In this document: one piece after another, positions 37,860 to 48,183 of the stretch
How the letters are laid out: every line of letters starts with the position of its first letter
Numbering within the stretch: the stretch's first letter is position 1
From: Prinia subflava
Lineage: Eukaryota > Chordata > Aves > Passeriformes > Cisticolidae
DNA: 64,000 nucleotides
Direction of reading: 5' to 3'
NCBI RefSeq assembly: GCF_021018805.1
Contig: NC_086266.1
Span: 6,510,001 to 6,574,000, forward strand
Notes under the pieces: model-generated
Database searches by the model: none
What the model was told of the DNA's origin: nothing
What the model saw: the letters and a program-made list of their open reading frames with translations, nothing else
Made by a program: the position numbers and the translations under genes

Positions 37860-38200
37860 TCTGCAAGGATGAGCCCGTGGAGCGGGGGCAGCTCTGCCCT
37901 TGCCGGGCTGTGCGGGGCAGGGCGGGGGAGCCCTGCCCAGCCCAGCCCAGCCCTGCCCAGCCCAGCCCAGCCCTGCCCAGCCCAGCCCAGCCCAGCCCAG
38001 CCCTGCCCTGCCCTGCCCAGCCCAGCCCAGCCCTGCCCAGCCCAGCCCTGCCCAGCCCAGCCCTGCCCAGCCCAGCCCAGCCCTGCCCTGCCCAGCCCAG
38101 CCCAGCCCTGCCCAGCCCAGCCCAGCCCTGCGGGGCAGCGCCCGCGTCCCGCCGCTCCCGCCCGCCTACAGCGGGGCACGGGCAGGGTGGGAAAACACTG
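37860..38200. promoter_or_regulatory. CpG-rich block around a pentanucleotide array
   Basis: The flanks of the array (37870-37930 and 38130-38185) are very GC-rich and CpG-dense, for instance GCGCCCGCGTCCCGCCGCTC, in an otherwise AT-rich region. This could be a small CpG island with promoter activity, perhaps for an unannotated transcript. CpG density is confined to the flanks because the array units carry none. No TATA box is seen. A 10-mer TGCGGGGCAG occurs on both sides (37911-37920 and 38129-38138). Confidence 0.45.
37931..38130 (+). repeat. 40-copy pentanucleotide array (CCCAG/CCCTG)
   Basis: Exactly 200 bases hold 40 pentamers. I count 27 CCCAG and 13 CCCTG, with no other variant and no gap. 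CCCTG is spaced mostly by two or three CCCAG, so a 20-bp higher-order unit (one CCCTG plus three CCCAG) is visible. On the minus strand the array is 40 GGG runs separated by 2-base loops, a very strong G-quadruplex candidate. Long open frames across it on both strands are artefacts of the stop-free repeat. Confidence 0.97.
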
Positions 38201-38636
38201 AGCGATGTCTGAAAATGGTTCCAGGGTCAGCTGCTACCAACACGTGAAAAACCAGCCCTGGAGAAGTGGCTGTGTCTGCGGGAAGCTCCTGCGGTACCGT
38301 GCCAGGGTTCTGTGGATTATTAGGTTTGCAGTATGTAAACAATGTATTTTAACTCGGTTTATGTGCGTATGGCTCGCTGCTGGAAGAGACCGTAACTCCC
38401 CCTGGCTTTGGTGAATGCTGCCAGTGCACGGTCTGGTGTGTGATATGGTTCATAAAGGCTCAAAGGAGATTGAAGCCCTGCATTAACCCTTCCAAACCCA
38501 GAATTCCCGCTAAACCCCTCCTGCTGTCTTGTCTCGGGTTTGTACAGTCAGGGATGTACCAGGTATCATCATATTCTCATTGCTCCACAGCAGTTCTCAT
38601 GTGCACAGAAGCCTCACTGGTGTATGATACACACGT

Positions 38637-38781
38637 GTGCAGGGTTCCATCCTTTTAATTGCATTGTGCAGGGTTCCGTCCTTTTAATTGCATTGTGCAG
38701 GATTCCATCCTTTTAATTGCATTGTGCAGGGTTCCATCCTTTTAATTGCATTGTGCAGGGTTCCATCCTTTTAATTGCATT
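38637..38781 (+). repeat. Minisatellite, five copies of a 29-bp unit
   Basis: Five tandem 29-bp units (each starting GTGC and ending TTTTAATTGCATT) differ at only two positions in total: a G for A in unit 2 and an A for G in unit 3. A further TTGCATT half-unit follows at the 3' end. It begins about 500 bp after the pentamer array. Confidence 0.95.
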
Positions 38782-39996
38782 TATTGCATTCAATTGTGTG
38801 TGAATATGCAAATCATGTGCTCGTCCAAGAAGCTGAGCAAATTCTTCCATTACACACAGACAAGTTGTGTCATGGAAACAAAAACCTGCATATTTGATAA
38901 TTACATTGGATTAGATCCCTGATGCTGGTGGATGGTCCCCATGGCTAAAAAAGGAGAGTAAAAGGAAAGGTGTATAAAAGTTTTGCTAGACCATAGTCTT
39001 GGACATGGAAAATTTAGGAAGCTAAATAACAATGACAGAACGTACATGTCCTCATTGTTGAGAGTGGAATGACCAAGAGAAAGAGTAGAAAACACATATC
39101 TAAATGGTCCAGAGGGAATTTTAGACACATGGACTGAAAAATTTCTCTTATGGGAAAAAAAACCATACTGGTTTATATCTGAAAGATGATTACAAAACCA
39201 GGGATGCTGATGGGACCTTTACTGTAGGTGAACTGGGGCCACATTTCCTGGAACAGGGAGGAACATGAATAATTAGGTTTAACAGCAATTAGGTTCAATA
39301 TTCTGAATTATCTGAATATTTTTAGAACCAGAATTGGAGGTAAGATAATAAAGATATTCCTTTGTGGAAGTGTTTAGCAGACTGTGTTTATGGAGGTGAA
39401 TAAAAATAAATAAAAGCAGCAGAGATGGTAAAATTTGGAAAATTTCCTAATGCTCTTTCACCTCAACTGAATCCATACTTGTCAGGGAAGGTAAAGGCTT
39501 AAAAAGGAAACCCTCTGGAAAAGTCTGAGAGCTGCTACTTTAATCTTCACCTTCTGAGAAGTTTCAAATATCAAGAGCAGAGAGAGAGGCTGAGTCTCTA
39601 ATTAGTGAGGAAGGCAGGTAGGACATGAATTGATTTGCTATGCTACTTCTTTGACCTGAGCTGTGTTTGAGAACAATAGAGGAGCTGTAATGTTCCCCCA
39701 CGACAGAGCAGAGCTTTTATGTGATTGTAGCTTAGAGACCTTTGATCACAAACTGAGGCTGTAAATCTGTAATTTTTATAATAGTAATTTCTGCTACATG
39801 TGTTATATTTTGAGTCATTTATTTTTTGCTTGGGAATCAGTTTCTCTGACTTAGGGCTACTTTCTCATTTTTACACAGTGTTTGAAAATCCTGAAATCAA
39901 TGTAACTCTTTTAATAATGGCATAGTAAAAACCTAGCAAGGTTTGTGAGGAAGTGGTGTAGTCCAGGTTTATGTATGATCAGGTCATTATAAAGGC

Positions 39997-40044
39997 AAAA
40001 AAAAAAAGAAAAGAAAAAAAAAAAGGAAAAGAGGGGAAAGAAGG
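39997..40044 (+). repeat. A-rich (GAAA-type) tract
   Basis: About 48 bases of A with scattered G. It may be a retrosequence tail or a microsatellite, but no retrosequence body is recognised upstream. Confidence 0.85.
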
Positions 40045-42730
40045 TGCAGAAAGACAAAGGGACAATTATTTTTTATCTATCCTGGATTGTCATCTAGGGT
40101 CTAGCCTACAGTCTAACCTACTGTGTCTGTCATGGCTTCACAGTCCCAAATATCACAGTGAAACTCAATACTGTCACTGCACAGTTCTTTGAAAGTTAAA
40201 GGTGTTTGTTACTGCAGAGTTTCATTAATGTTTGAGAAAGAAAGATATATTTAATTTCAAGAGAAATGTAAAAATAATGCTATAAAAGCAGTGTACTTAT
40301 TGGAATAGTTTGGTATCCAAACTGTTGGTTTACAAAAATGTGTGGGGTTATGCCTAATTTAATCAGTGTGTTGGGAAGGAGAATGAATAGCAAAAAGGAT
40401 GTCTCAACTCCTATATAGTCTCAGAGCAGAAGAATTAACTAAGAATTTAATGAAAATGTGCAACACAAACATCAGAGGTGTCAAAATAGAGAGAGCCAAG
40501 AGCTTTTATTTGCAAATAAAACGTCTCTAACACTGAAGACAACTCCTGGTGATTTGGTTTAACCTATTTTTTCAGAGAAGGACAGCTTTCCCTAGTGTCA
40601 GCAGCCAGTTTGAAAGAGATCAGACAACCAGCCAGAGTTCCAGATAAAAAAAATTAAATTTCTGTTTGTCAGGGTTCCATGTGTAGCTGAAAAGGAATGA
40701 CAGGGATGATCTATCACACTGTAGAGAGATGGCTGAGATATTTCAGATATTGTGCCCTGGTGGGAGGAAATGTCCTTTGCAAGTGCTGATCTAACATCAC
40801 AATTCAATGGCAACAGAATGGTCTTGGATCTCAGCTAGACTGTGGATGGAAAACAAAATAACTGCATGGTAAAATAATTCAAGTAAACACTGTTATCTGG
40901 GCAAGTCACTTTGCAGGGGATTTCACCTGAAACAAAGCAAAGCGTTTTTTATTTGGTAGAAGAATGCCCAGATAGGGAAATGGGCTTGTTGATTTGTAAT
41001 GATTGAACTCAACATCTGTGTAATGAATAACATTTTAGCTGTGGGACAAGTTCATATATCAAAGCAGAGTGTTGCCTTTCCTGGAAGGAGCATTTCTTGG
41101 CTGTGGCCAGATGGCTCCGTGTGCTTAAGAGCCTCAAGCCTGTTTTGCATGGGGTGATGGGTTTGGACATAACATTACTTGTTTATCCCTCTCCACCTTG
41201 AACCGTGCTTGTGCTTGTCATTGTACAAGATTATTTCAATTGCAGTTCAGTGTATTATGTACAGAATTAGGGAATCCTTTACCTGATTTTGGTACATGAA
41301 GGTCCAAGTGAAAGAATGAACTTTACATTTTCAGGAGAACACAACTGTCTTTTATGTTTATAGTGTGGCATTCTCTTGGGTAGTAGAATAGAAAATAATA
41401 TTTGTGGGTGAGAAGAATATCCAATCCTGCTGTGAGAAAAAACCCTTCAACCAAAATCAGTATTTGATTGTTTTGCAAGATAATGTCTAGCATGATCTAA
41501 TACCAGGCACCTGCTGCAGACTCATCATCATTACTTTCAGCTTTTCATCATGACTAACAAAAATTAGGCAACATATTCCAAAACCAAACCGAATTTAAAA
41601 AAACCAACCAAAAAAGAAAATAACTGTAGGCCAGATGGTTTTTGAGAACTGACTAAAGTGAGAGGTGAACTAAGCACTTGACAGGAATGCACAGGGAAAG
41701 GATTAATCATCACTTGGTGTTCTATGACCAAAACAATTGTGTCTTTGTTATCTGTGATGTGATTTTGAGTAAGACAACAGGCATTCCTTTTCAGGGACAC
41801 TCAACTGTCCCTCTGAAGGAAAAATGGGATTGGGCAGATGCAAACAGCCTGCATAACTCAGATATCCACAACACAAAAGTCATTACAGTTATTTACACAA
41901 GTTCATCTCAAACTACCACCATGGTATGCCAAAGTTAACAGATGAGCTGTCTGAAGCACAGAATAATGAATATTTAAATAGATAAAAATATTTTCATCTC
42001 ATATTAAAAGACCACACTGGTTATTTGTGTTTGTTTATTTGCAGTAGGATTCATGGAACACCCTGGGAACACGCAGGAGATTTGTAAATTGTGTCAAGGT
42101 TGGGCAGCAGGCAGCACCTTCAGACAGCACCTGCTTGTTCTGAACTTTTTATCTGTGTGCATGAAATGTTCTGGGAGTGACGTGAGTGACTGAAGCCATC
42201 CCTGGGTGTGTTTCCACATAGCCAGAGCTGAACACCTGCAAGTTCAGTCGGATGCAAGTGGTTCACAAATTGAACATTGCACTCATCAGGGCACTCAGGG
42301 ACTCCTTGAAGAACATTTATTGTGTAAACCAGAGAGCAAACACTGGACAGCAGAACAAACAAGGGGATAGAGGATAGAAAATCATAACTGTGTCCCCATC
42401 CCCTTTTCATTCATATAAACATGACACATGTAGAATAAGTTGAATTTTGTATTTTAATGACAGTGCTAAGCGTGGTCCACCAAACGATTCCAGCATGTTT
42501 ACATTTTACAAGCAATGATCAAAGTTCTACTACCAAGCTAATAACTGTTTTTGTATAACCTGGTATGAGCTATAGGTTTCTATGATGAGAATAATTTTGT
42601 GAAATAATGTCCTTTTGGGACAGTTTCTTCTAAGGACCTGTCAGCTGGTTATTTTTGTGCACAGAGTGAATACTTGACTCACTTATGTGCAGGTGGCTAG
42701 AAGTGGTCCTGATATACACTCTGTTTGTCT

Positions 42731-42758
42731 GTGTATATACATATATATTATATATAAG
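42731..42758 (+). repeat. TA-rich dinucleotide run
   Basis: An interrupted (TA)n and (CA/TA)n run of about 28 bases. Confidence 0.8.
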
Positions 42759-43425
42759 TACAACATTTGACACAAATATAAATGTCTGAATTTATATGTC
42801 CCTGATTCATTTTATCTTATAATATTCCATGATTAGTTGATATATTAGAACTTGTGGTATTGAGACTGTTAACACCATTATAAAAGCAAACTTCTTTTGA
42901 TTTTTTTTCATTTCTCTCAGGGCTATCAGCCCTCATTTCACATCCTGTTTTGTGAAAAGAGAGGCCAGTTTCAACAGGTTTGGATTTCACTTTTGGGAGA
43001 GAGAAGAATTAGTAGTTCAGAGACAGTTCAGATAAGCCTGACCTTAACTGACACAGTGTGTGTTAGTTTGTGCTCAGTCAAGGAGAAAAAGGGAGAAGCA
43101 ACATTGCCAAGAACTTAAAAATCAGGAAGATTTCAGTTTAGATTTTCTACAGATGACTTAAAAGACATCCAAATTTTTATGGTTAAGCATATTTAATCTC
43201 AGTGACCTCACATCAGGATACCCTGGGCAATCCCTTTCTGCCATGAGCACAGTCCCTGCTGTGGGGGACACTTCATGTGTGGGTTTTGATTCTGACTCTT
43301 CCAGCTCCCCTCATTTTTGTGGCACTCACACGATTACACTGCATGGTTCAGCCTTGGCTTAAAAACAACTTGGGTTTCCCCATTCCATCTTTCTGGATTA
43401 AATGGTGTTTGCCATTGCTAAGCAC

Positions 43426-43461
43426 TTTTTTTTTTTCTTTTTTTTCTTTTTTTTTTTCTTT
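43426..43461 (+). repeat. T-rich tract
   Basis: About 36 bases of T with a few C. This could be the poly(A) remnant of a minus-strand retroelement or simple slippage. Confidence 0.9.
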
Positions 43462-46400
43462 ACTGCTGCTCTAATAACTTTGACAGTAAGAAACTTCCAA
43501 ATGATGTCTAGGTATAAGCTGGTTACAGGTTTGTTTTGCAGTGGTGAGTTGCCTTTGTGCACCTAGGCTGGTGCTGTGCTTCCAAAACTGGGATAAAGGC
43601 ACAAGGAATATGACAACTGCTACTTTCAGAAAAACTCCCCCAAAGAAATCATTCTTTCCTGATATCTGGTAATTAAAAATTAATGTCTTAGGGTTTATTT
43701 CCATTCTAATTCTCCCCTGAGGTTCAAAAACGTTTTATTTCTTAGTAACATGGCTCTTGGTGTTGTTGTCATTGATGAAATACCTGGTTCTTTTCATCCA
43801 TAGCTTTACTCTTGGTCCTAGTTATGTCATGGAGCATTAGGTGCTCATGGAAGGAGCAGATAGCACAGTGCAGGCAGCAGCAGCAGCTCCGGTGCTATCC
43901 AGCCAACATTCCTCAACTCTGACCCGAGGACCACCTCTGGAGATAAGAGTCCCTTCTTATCAGTGAGTCCTCGCTCCTCTGCCAAGACTGTCAGCAGAAA
44001 AGGACAGTCTGAGCCAGCAGTGTGGTTGTACAGCAGGGGCTTGTTCACCAGAAACTGCTCTGAGAACACCAAAGTGATTTCACATCCACCCCACAAGATT
44101 TATATTGTAACATATTCACGTTCCCATTTCACCCAGAGCTTGAACCTTGGAGATCTGGCAAAGGGCCAGGGCTGTAACTCATTTGCTTCCTCCAGAGCTG
44201 GCACTTATGTCAGTGTTTCTATCTGGAGTGGATCAGGAATCTCACGCACGCTGGCTACGCTCTGCAAACCAGGAGATGTTACCTCTTCAAAGGTGAAACC
44301 TTAGAACTGTTGAATATTCTCTAAAAATCAAACATTTTCATCACTGTCTCTGTTCTTACCTACTCTTGAGGTAAGCAGTCACGTTATGAAATTTAAAGTA
44401 TTCATCATGTGACTAATTATTTGCCTAAATCACAAATTTTTCTTTTCCTTCACAGATAGCTGATATGGCAGTTGCTGATTTTCAGTTCTCCAAAGTCACT
44501 GCCTTGTAATCAGAGGGGTGGCTGACACCAGTTGACACCAGTTGTCTTAAAAGTGCTGGTCCTGCAGATTTGCCTGTCTGCTGTTCAGTAACAACACAGA
44601 ATAGCAACCTGAAAGAGCAGCACAGGTTCTCAGAGGGCCAAATCATCTTGAACAACTCTGAATTCAGTATTCCATAATGTGCATGAAAAGATTAGAAATT
44701 AGATGATCATTTCTCAGTCATGACTTTCCAGTCATATCATTTTCCTAGCATGACCTCAAAACATTTTATAATTTTGTTTGTGTATCTGAGTATAAAATCA
44801 TGCTCGTGGGTCATTGCACACTCCTCAGCTGAGGAGGGTCCTTGTTTTGGCACAGTTGCGTGCTGATGTCCTCATGGATGGAAAATTTTGGTTTTGTATT
44901 ATATCAGTAACTCTAGAAAATGTGATACTGGGATTTAGGGATCTAATCTCCTGGAAAAGGATGGGTGAGGCCCAGCTCTATTATTGCTAAGCTTTGAGAG
45001 ACAGGCTGACACAGGGGACATATGCAGGAGCTGTTCAGTTGTTTGCTTGAAACTGGAAGTCTGAAGAACATTTTTAGCCTGGCTCCAGCATATGTATTTA
45101 TAGAATAGCCAGATCTCTTTATATTTTATTTTTGAAGTAAGACTTTAAAACGCCTGAAACTTGAAATGTCATTCTCTCGGAATAGGACATTATGGAATGT
45201 TTCTTCTTCCTGTTGTGCAATATTTCTTGTCTAACAGCCTGCATCTACAGCACAGAGAAAATAAATCCTGATTAAATCTGACAATTTCACCTTTATAATG
45301 AGAACATCTTGGGCTCTTTTCTGTTTCTTCTGTTTCAGAAGTTTGTTGGAATTTACCTTGGAAGTTTTGTGAGTGCTTCAGGTTTGTTCTTCTCCATACA
45401 TGACCTGTCTGCATATTACAGAAAATGTTCCTCCTCCTTTTCTCAGCAATGCTCTTTGCCTTTTTTCTCTTCTGCATGAATTAATGTTTCACTGTAAAAA
45501 CTGAAGATTAGATGATCAAACCAGCTGCCACCTTTCCACCCTCTGTGGGCCAAAATCCCATGGGGTCCATTTTCAGGATGTTGCTAAAAGCAGAGCAGGT
45601 CTGTAACCTCACCCTGCTGTGGAACAGGGAATTCCACACAGCCTGAGGCCAGGCAGCTTTGCAGGATTCTTCTTAATGCTCCATGACACTTCGGATCCAA
45701 CAGCAGCAAATCCCAAGTTTCCCCCTCCTGGGCTTTACAAATGATGTCTTAATCTACCACCACTAAGAAAATTCTTTTTTATCTCTTTGTTTATAACATA
45801 TTTTAAAATTTATAACAGAAAAATACAAAAGCAAGTCCCACAAACTTTCCGTTTAATTTTTTTTAAACAAAACGAGCTGTCCCGAGTCTGTCTACAGCAG
45901 GCACTGTCAAGACAATTCCATCTTGAATACTTTCTGTTTTAAAAATATTCTGCCCAGAATATATGTTTTAAAATTTTGATTAGTCTTTTTTAAGTGACAG
46001 GCATCTGTTGTTGAATATGTTGAGATGAACAGGGAAAGTTTTTCCTACTAATTACAGTGTTAGCACATATGTCACATTCCAAATTTATTCCCAAACTTGG
46101 GAGGTAAGTAAATAAAGAGAGAGATTCTCCTTCTGCAGAGGGAAGGGCAGAGGTGGAATAACAAGGCAGACCCAGGTTTTGGAGTCAGCAGTTCACAGTT
46201 CTGTGCTCAGATTGTTACATACCATTACACTGGTTCATTCAGCCCTCCAGAAATCTAATCATTTTCAGTTTTCCAGTGTCCAAGTTCACAGTAACATTAA
46301 TTACCATGCAGAAGTCTGACTGTTTCAAGACAGTTTGGAGATATGAAGAGAATTGGTGGAAGAGTGAATCAGGGGTCATAGTGTAGTTCAGTATACAGCC

Positions 46401-47400
46401 ACGCAGTGCTCAATCTGACAAATGAAAACAAAACACAAAGCTTGAGAGGAGCCAAGCAAGGTCTCAATAAATAATTGGAGTTTCTGTGTTTCAGGGAGCT
46501 GGGTTTTCTTGGCGACAGTGGCAGCAGTGGTTTCTGAACAAACAAGATTGCAATCTGTGTCTCGGTGCAGCAGTGCTGGGAGCGTTTGTGCTGCTGCACC
46601 GGGGCCCTTCTGACACCCTGTGCCAGCTGAGCTTCCTCCCAGTGCTGGAGGGGCACAGGAGTGTGGTGCCTTCACAAAATGTGCCTCAGCTGAGATCCCT
46701 CTGTGCTCCAAAGGCATCTCAGGCAGGGATGGGCGTGTGGGACACTGCCAGGGATATCTGCTTTGAGTTGTACCTGTGCTTTGGAGGCCGGGGGTGCTGA
46801 GCTTCTGCACCCAGCCGTGGCCACAGGTTCTTATGAGTTCAGCAGCTAAGAGCAAACCAAAAAAACACCCAGGCCTGCAGGTGAGATTTACAGGTGCCTG
46901 CAGTGCCTGCACAGCAGTTCATTCCTGTCTTGAGTCTGAGGGTGATATAGGGAATAAATGCATTTATACAAGAGGCCAACCCTGGGAAACCCCTCCATAA
47001 CCAGCTGCCAGTCCATGCTTACAGAAGGGCTTTGCCACTGCCAGGTATTAACTGGTGGCAGGTACAAAATGGAAACCTGAGGAGCAGGAAGCAGCAGGGC
47101 TGTGTCTCTCCTCGTTGTGTGCTGGAGGGGAGCCCAGACTCTGGATTATTGTCCCTTCCCATTCCCTATGGGATCTTTCTCCCTACCCACTGCAGCACAG
47201 GCAGGGCTGGGGGTGCGCAGCCAGAGGGGCTCTGGAGCAATGGGCTCTGAGGGGAGCAGGGTTCACCCTCCTCTGCATTTGCTGCCTCATCCAAATGCTC
47301 CTCTCATTCCCCCAGTGCCCTTAAAACAAAGCATCCCCCTCCTTCTGCACCCCTCCCCTCTGTGCAGCTCCTCCTGCCCCCCAGCTGCCAGGGAAAAGGA

Positions 47401-48183
47401 TTAAACAGGTACAAAATTAACTTTTTCCTTTCCTACATCTCTCTTGCACCTTTTCTCCCCTTTGGCAGCAGGGGGACTGGTCCAGCCCTGGCTGCAATCA
47501 CCTTTAACTCCTGGCACGTGGTGCCCTGCTCCCTTTATAAAAGGGTTGTAACTTGAAGAGTTTGCTGTAATTAGGAGCCAATGTAAAAAGCCTGGTGCCA
47601 ATGAACTTGATGGGTGCCAAAGGCTGGTGGGTTGTGAGCAGAGGTGTGGATGCTGCCTCCTGCTCCTCACCTCGACTGGAAGGCAGCTTGGCTTCACTGG
47701 AGAGGGGTGGTGGATGTGCCCTGAGGTGTGTGAGTGCAACCCCCACCGAGGGCTGGAAGGAAAAGGGGAGTCAGAGGTGGTCTCACGCTGCTGCTGCCTT
47801 CTGCTGGATCTGATACACTGGGCACAGTCAGTACTGCAATGCCTGGGGTTATGGAGCAGAGCTCGCAGAGCTGCTGAGTCTGTGAGGAGAACCTGGATTT
47901 GTGAAAGAGAGAAGGCACTCTGGATCTGGGATAATTTGGGATTTCTAGGGAGGAGCTTGCCAGCTGAGCTAGGGAGTCTGGGTTCCTGCTGGTATGGTTC
48001 AGCCTTCCTAGGAAGACACTTCAATGTGTGTTTAATTAAGAAGAAAATGGGCAGTGGAAAGTGGAAAATAACAGTATATCTCAGAGAAAATTCCAGTGGG
48101 CAAGAGCTGTTAGTTGGCTTCAGATAGAGAGGCTGGACTGTTCTAAGTGATCTGCTTTTTGGAGGTGAGGGAGAGGGGTACAA
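47401..48183 (-). other. 260-codon open frame (minus), unassigned
   Basis: The frame starts MYPSPSPPKSRSLRTVQPLY and stays open for 260 codons on the minus strand. It overlaps a 166-codon plus-strand frame (47627-48127). The minus strand is C/T-rich here, which reduces stop codons. The product is rich in Ser, Pro, His, Arg and Leu, with no recognisable domain. One short hydrophobic patch (VIFHFPLPIFFLI) near residues 34-46 is not followed by signal-peptide features. I see no splice or poly(A) support. Confidence 0.14.
47463..47543 (+). promoter_or_regulatory. Candidate core promoter: CTCF-like site, E-box, TATA
   Basis: A CTCF-like core (GGCAGCAGGGGGACTGG, about 47464-47480) is followed by a palindromic E-box CACGTG at 47515-47520 and a consensus TATAAAAG at 47536-47543. 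The TATA box would place a start near 47570 on the plus strand, entering the GC-richer block and the 166-codon plus frame at 47627. Each motif alone is common by chance, so the order and spacing are the only support. Confidence 0.3.

Larger units (their letters stand above)
38201..47460. other. Long non-coding stretch
   Basis: No supported gene. It contains the 29-bp minisatellite (38637-38781), A-rich and T-rich tracts (39997-40044 and 43426-43461), a TA-rich run (42731-42758) and a perfect 16-bp palindrome at 44821-44836 (CTCCTCAGCTGAGGAG). GC rises from about 46480 to 47460, where many short open frames overlap on both strands with no recognisable product. Confidence 0.55.

Noticed and set aside
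37841..38247. Several 100+ codon open frames of Ala-Gln-Pro-Ser or Gly-Trp-Ala repeats.
   Set aside because: They are translations of the pentamer array, open in all frames on both strands because the unit contains no stop.
38637..38781. CRISPR-like regular repeats.
   Set aside because: The units abut directly with no unique spacers, and the surroundings are vertebrate. It is a minisatellite.
45190..45477. Basic 95-codon minus-strand frame resembling a nuclear protein tail.
   Set aside because: Lys/Arg richness reflects A-rich sequence. No domain, splice or poly(A) support.
46720..46765. CR1-like fragment (ACTGCCAGGGAT).
   Set aside because: The match is a single short word also expected by chance. 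The neighbouring CR1 blocks are missing.
46369..47404. Cluster of many overlapping short open frames in a GC-richer region.
   Set aside because: Frames overlap in all phases on both strands, as expected from lower stop density. No recognisable product or gene structure.
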